From Micromussa lordhowensis (lineage: Eukaryota; Cnidaria; Anthozoa; Scleractinia; Lobophylliidae): DNA of 64,000 bases. The stretch spans positions 1,402,201 through 1,466,200 of the forward strand of contig OZ026609.1 in assembly GCA_964020085.1 (NCBI GenBank), in the 5' to 3' direction. Position numbers and translations under genes: made by a program. Within the stretch, counting starts at the first letter, position 1. Every line of letters begins with the position of its first letter. Shown piece by piece: positions 44,501-49,066 of the stretch. The notes under the pieces are model-generated. The model worked only from the letters and a program-made list of their open reading frames with translations, did not search any database and had not been told where the DNA came from.

Positions 44501-46617
44501 CTACAACGTTTGCTGCTATCTTGCTTATCTACCTAATTTTGCATTCTCAGTGTTCTAACTCGTGTGGGTACGGACAGAAGTCACGTGACATCTGGTGTGT
44601 CGACCTGTCGAGAAGGAAAGTCAATAACGAACTATGCAACCCTTCATCCAAGCCTGAAAATGTTTCTTCCTGCTTTGAATCGAAGTGCCCACCCAAGTGG
44701 AAACACGGTGATTGGTCAGTGGTAAGTCAGAAGAAATTCTGCCATTTGAATTGTGGATTAGGAATATGGGAAGCAGGCCGGGATGGCAAGAAACTCGACA
44801 GTGAATAGAAAAGACACGACCTTAAAGCAGGGATGGCGCAGTGGTGAGAGCGCTCTCCTCCCACCAATGTGGCCTGGGTTCGATTCCGGCCCAGTGCCAT
44901 ATGTGGGTTGAGTTTGTTGTTGGTTCTCGCCTTGCTCCGTCGAGGGTTTTTCTCCGGGTTTTCCCGTTTTCCACCCTCCACAAAAATCAACACTCTAAAA
45001 GTTCTAATTCGACCAGGATAGAGGAACTGCATGAAAACCAGCTAAGGCTGATGTGGCTTCCTCTCTAACTATTGTAATTTATTTAATTCCGCGAGTCTTT
45101 TCTCGGTAAGTGAGGTTGCTAACCATAAGAATACCCATGTCATTTGTTCGCATGTGTTTGTTCGCATGTGTTTGTTTGTTTTGCTGCATGTTTTCCTATT
45201 AAGTAACTGACCTTTGCTAAAATGTCACCGTGTTTCTCTGCCTGTAGTGCTCCAGGTCATGTGGACGCGGTTATCAGTACAGACCAGTTGAATGTGTCAC
45301 AACACTCGATAGAGCCCTGTCTTCGTACGCGGAATGTGACCGACTCACGAAGCCTCCTGTTTGGCGGCAGTGTAGCCTGGGGGAGTGTGGCGATGTTCTG
45401 TTTTGGCGCGTGGGACCCTGGTCTCAGGTAAAGGGATGATATGGCATTATTTAACCAACCATGTACATTAGGACTGGCATTGTTGTTGTAGCCAGTGATC
45501 AGAGTACCTGCTTAAACAATCTAAAGTTCAGTCTCTTCTTGTCTTCACAGTGCTCCGTCAGTTGTGGCAGCGGAGTCATGAAGAGAGCTGTCAGGTGCCT
45601 GGCTACAAATGGAACTTATCTCGGTGACTCTTACTGTACATCGCCTACATCAACCAAACCAGACCCCGCGCGACTGTGCCAAATGAAACCCTGTAAGTGA
45701 CAAATGCTTTGCTCCATGTTCGCAGGCCCGCAATGCATACAAACTCAAGAAGCGTATTCACATGACGCGCTTTAACCTGCAATGCAGGGGTATTTTAGCG
45801 AGCGAGTGCATTTTGATCGAGCGAGCGTCATCGTGGGTTCAATATCGGAGGAGAGTTGTGGAGAAACGAAAAGGCGTCCTAGGGATGGCGGCGAATCTAC
45901 TCGATCGCGAGCAAATACAGATAATTCGTGAACACACGGAAAACGCCTTCACTGCAAGCTAGGCGGACTTGGTAGTTTACTTACCAATGAGAATTAACAA
46001 ACAATATGAATTTATTTAATTTTGGAAGGTCCGCCAACAAGCTGCAAAGACGTTCAGCTATCCAAAGGAATACTAACAGATGGTGAACAAACTCTGGCAG
46101 TTCAGGGAAAAAAACTTCAGGTAAAATTGCTTAAATATCGGGCTTTTGAACCGAAGCGATGCTGGATTTGCCTTGGTTGTGATACAAATGTAAATCACTC
46201 TGTCATCATACTAACTAGTTTGTAGTCCCTATCATCACAAAGTCAAACCAAACCTCGCTCCCATGCAGAGGCTAGGTTACATTTCACACAACTGCAAAAT
46301 GCTGACAATCATTTATTCGAACTTGAAATGCTTATCATTTTTGTTCACCAAAAAAGAACAGTTTTTAGCGAAACATTTACTTTTCAATTAACATGACGGT
46401 CTTTAGTTACATTGCGATGTTCTTATTCTGTGTATCGTGTTTTATGTCACGTTAGGTGTATTGTCACGCGATGACGTCAGAAAAACCGAAGGAGTACGTT
46501 ACGCTCAAAGCAGGCCCATCCGATAACTTCGCAGAAATTTATCCTAAAAGGTAACGCATGGATTTTCTTTTTTAATTACGTGCGTATATGTGCTACATTT
46601 ATAAGGTAAAACTATTT

Positions 46618-46662
<45 letters not shown>

Positions 46663-46684
46663 AGCGAGTAATTTCAAAATCGGA

Positions 46685-46756
<72 letters not shown>

Positions 46757-49035
46757 TTTACTAATTTATTAAATCCATTTTGAAATCACTGGTGGTCCTT
46801 GTAATCTGATTGGCTCAAATTGGTGCAATTTATTCCCAAATTGCACCATTTTTGCTCTAAATCACATCATTTTTCCAGCCAATGAGGAAGTTACACTTCA
46901 AACTTGCAGGCTGTCGCGGCGCTTTCGTGAGCGCTTGCGCTACACTGTAGAACTTTCCAGTAACCAAAAATAGCGCGCGCGTACAACTCAATTAAAGGTC
47001 GTGTGCTGCTTTATTGCGTATTTTGATGTAAAAACGTCCAGCGGAAAAGAAAATGAAAAGATACTGAAGAAGAGCTTGTGAGCCTCCGTAAAAACGAACT
47101 TTGTAGACTAAGAAAATTTTAGCAATTTTTCAGATAAACCAAGAACACTTGCGGGCTGTCTCGTGAGCGCTTGCGATACAGTAGAACTTTCTAGTAACCA
47201 AAAATAGCGCGCGCGCTACTTGATTTAAGGTCGCGCGCTGCTCTATTGCGTATTGAAGTAAAAGCGTTTCAGGTTCAGGCTTTTTATTTAAAACCCGCCT
47301 CAGTTCTGCATTAATAAATTATTTGAATTGGCCAAGTCCTGTACTTGGGCGATTTGAAAATGGATTTAATAAAGTGGTAATTGAACTGAGTGGAGTGCAA
47401 TTTTGGTCTGAAATCATACTTGTGATTTCAAATCGCACTCCACTCAGTTCAATTACCATTATTAATCGTATCTATAACAAATTTCGAAATTAAAAATGTC
47501 TTTTGAGCGAAAACGTCTGTAGCGCTTTTCCTAAGTTTTGAAAACTGTAGGAAACTTTGCTAAGGAAACCATTAAAGCGCGTGTAATTGACGTGAAAATC
47601 GCGTGGGTATCCAATTACAGGTGTCCGATTACAAAAAGTTCAAATCAGACACCTGTAATTGGACACCCACGTGATCGCGCGCCGAGAACCAATTACGATC
47701 GAGAATTTTGTTACAGATACGATTAGCGTTATTATAGTTCATGATTGTTAGAGAGGTTTTTATCGTAAAAATCAAAGCCATAGTTATCATTCAGGTCAAT
47801 CAAAGAAAACATAGACAATTCAGTGAACCAATCAAAACTCCAAGCAAATACATATCGCTTTTACAAAGCGCGGGAAAACGCGCGCAAGCGAATCACGATT
47901 GGGTTTTGTTTTACCTCTGATTGGATGACAAAGTGGCGTGTTTTTTTAAGCCAATCGCTAAGCGTAGTTTGTAACACCAAAGCAAATGCGAATTCCTTTC
48001 GACACTCGAGTGAAACCGCGTTAAAAAAGTGATTTTACTGGTGTTTTTGTTTGCAGATTGCGCAACGCTTGGGCTTGTCCAGCTAACGGCTCTCATCTCG
48101 ACCAGTGTGACTGTGAAGGTGAAGATTACAAGTTATCAGGAGGATCTTATTTCTCAAAAGTTAGAATAAACTTGTCTACCATGAAGATAATCGGTGAGTC
48201 CAAGCTGTTTAAACAGTGTTTCCAGCAGAGTAAATTCCGCTAACTGGTTGGCTGTGGTATATTGACCGAGTGTCAAATATTTACCCGACCTCACTCAGGC
48301 AATAAGCATTTTATCATATGACCATTTTTCGCTCTTCCTTTGCGAGAATGTTCACTTTTATTTTGTACAAGTAGAATTCTTTCTGTAATTGATTTTAACT
48401 GGCATCGATTTTGCTGGGCAGAACGCTTTCTTCTGGCCCTATCACTTCTTATGGTTAATTTTCTATGGAAATAGCACGTGGGGTCGTATGAGTCATATTT
48501 TAAAGTACTAAAATACTAGTTAGCGCAAATTAAGTTAATCTCTGAGATTTTCTTGCACTATTTTTAGGAAAAGGTACGTTACCCGTTTGTTTTGCCTATT
48601 TTCCTTGTTCGGGAGGATAAGAAAAGCTATTTCCGCAGCTTCTATGGTGTTCACTTAGAGTTTATAAAGCGTTTCCAGACTCTTTAGATAGAGTCCACAC
48701 TACGCCAGAGAAATTTGAAAACGCAGCTTTATTTCTACGATTAGGCTTATCGTCCACACTAATCCGTCACGGAAACGGAGCCCTTCAAACCGGATGAATT
48801 TGAAAACACCTGCTTTTCGTTTTCTTTGGATGGAAAACGTTTTGAAAATGGAGCTTTTCGACAACTTTGTAGTCACGATAAATCCCCTGCCCAAGTTTTA
48901 ACCAAACACAAATTCGCTCGAATTTGGATTCGCTCCGACGAAGGGCTAACGCTCGAAACGTCAGCTTCCGAATCTCTTTACGGTGGCCAATTCACATTAT
49001 CAACCCAGTGGATAAAACCAAATTATCTTGTACTA

Positions 49036-49066
<31 letters not shown>

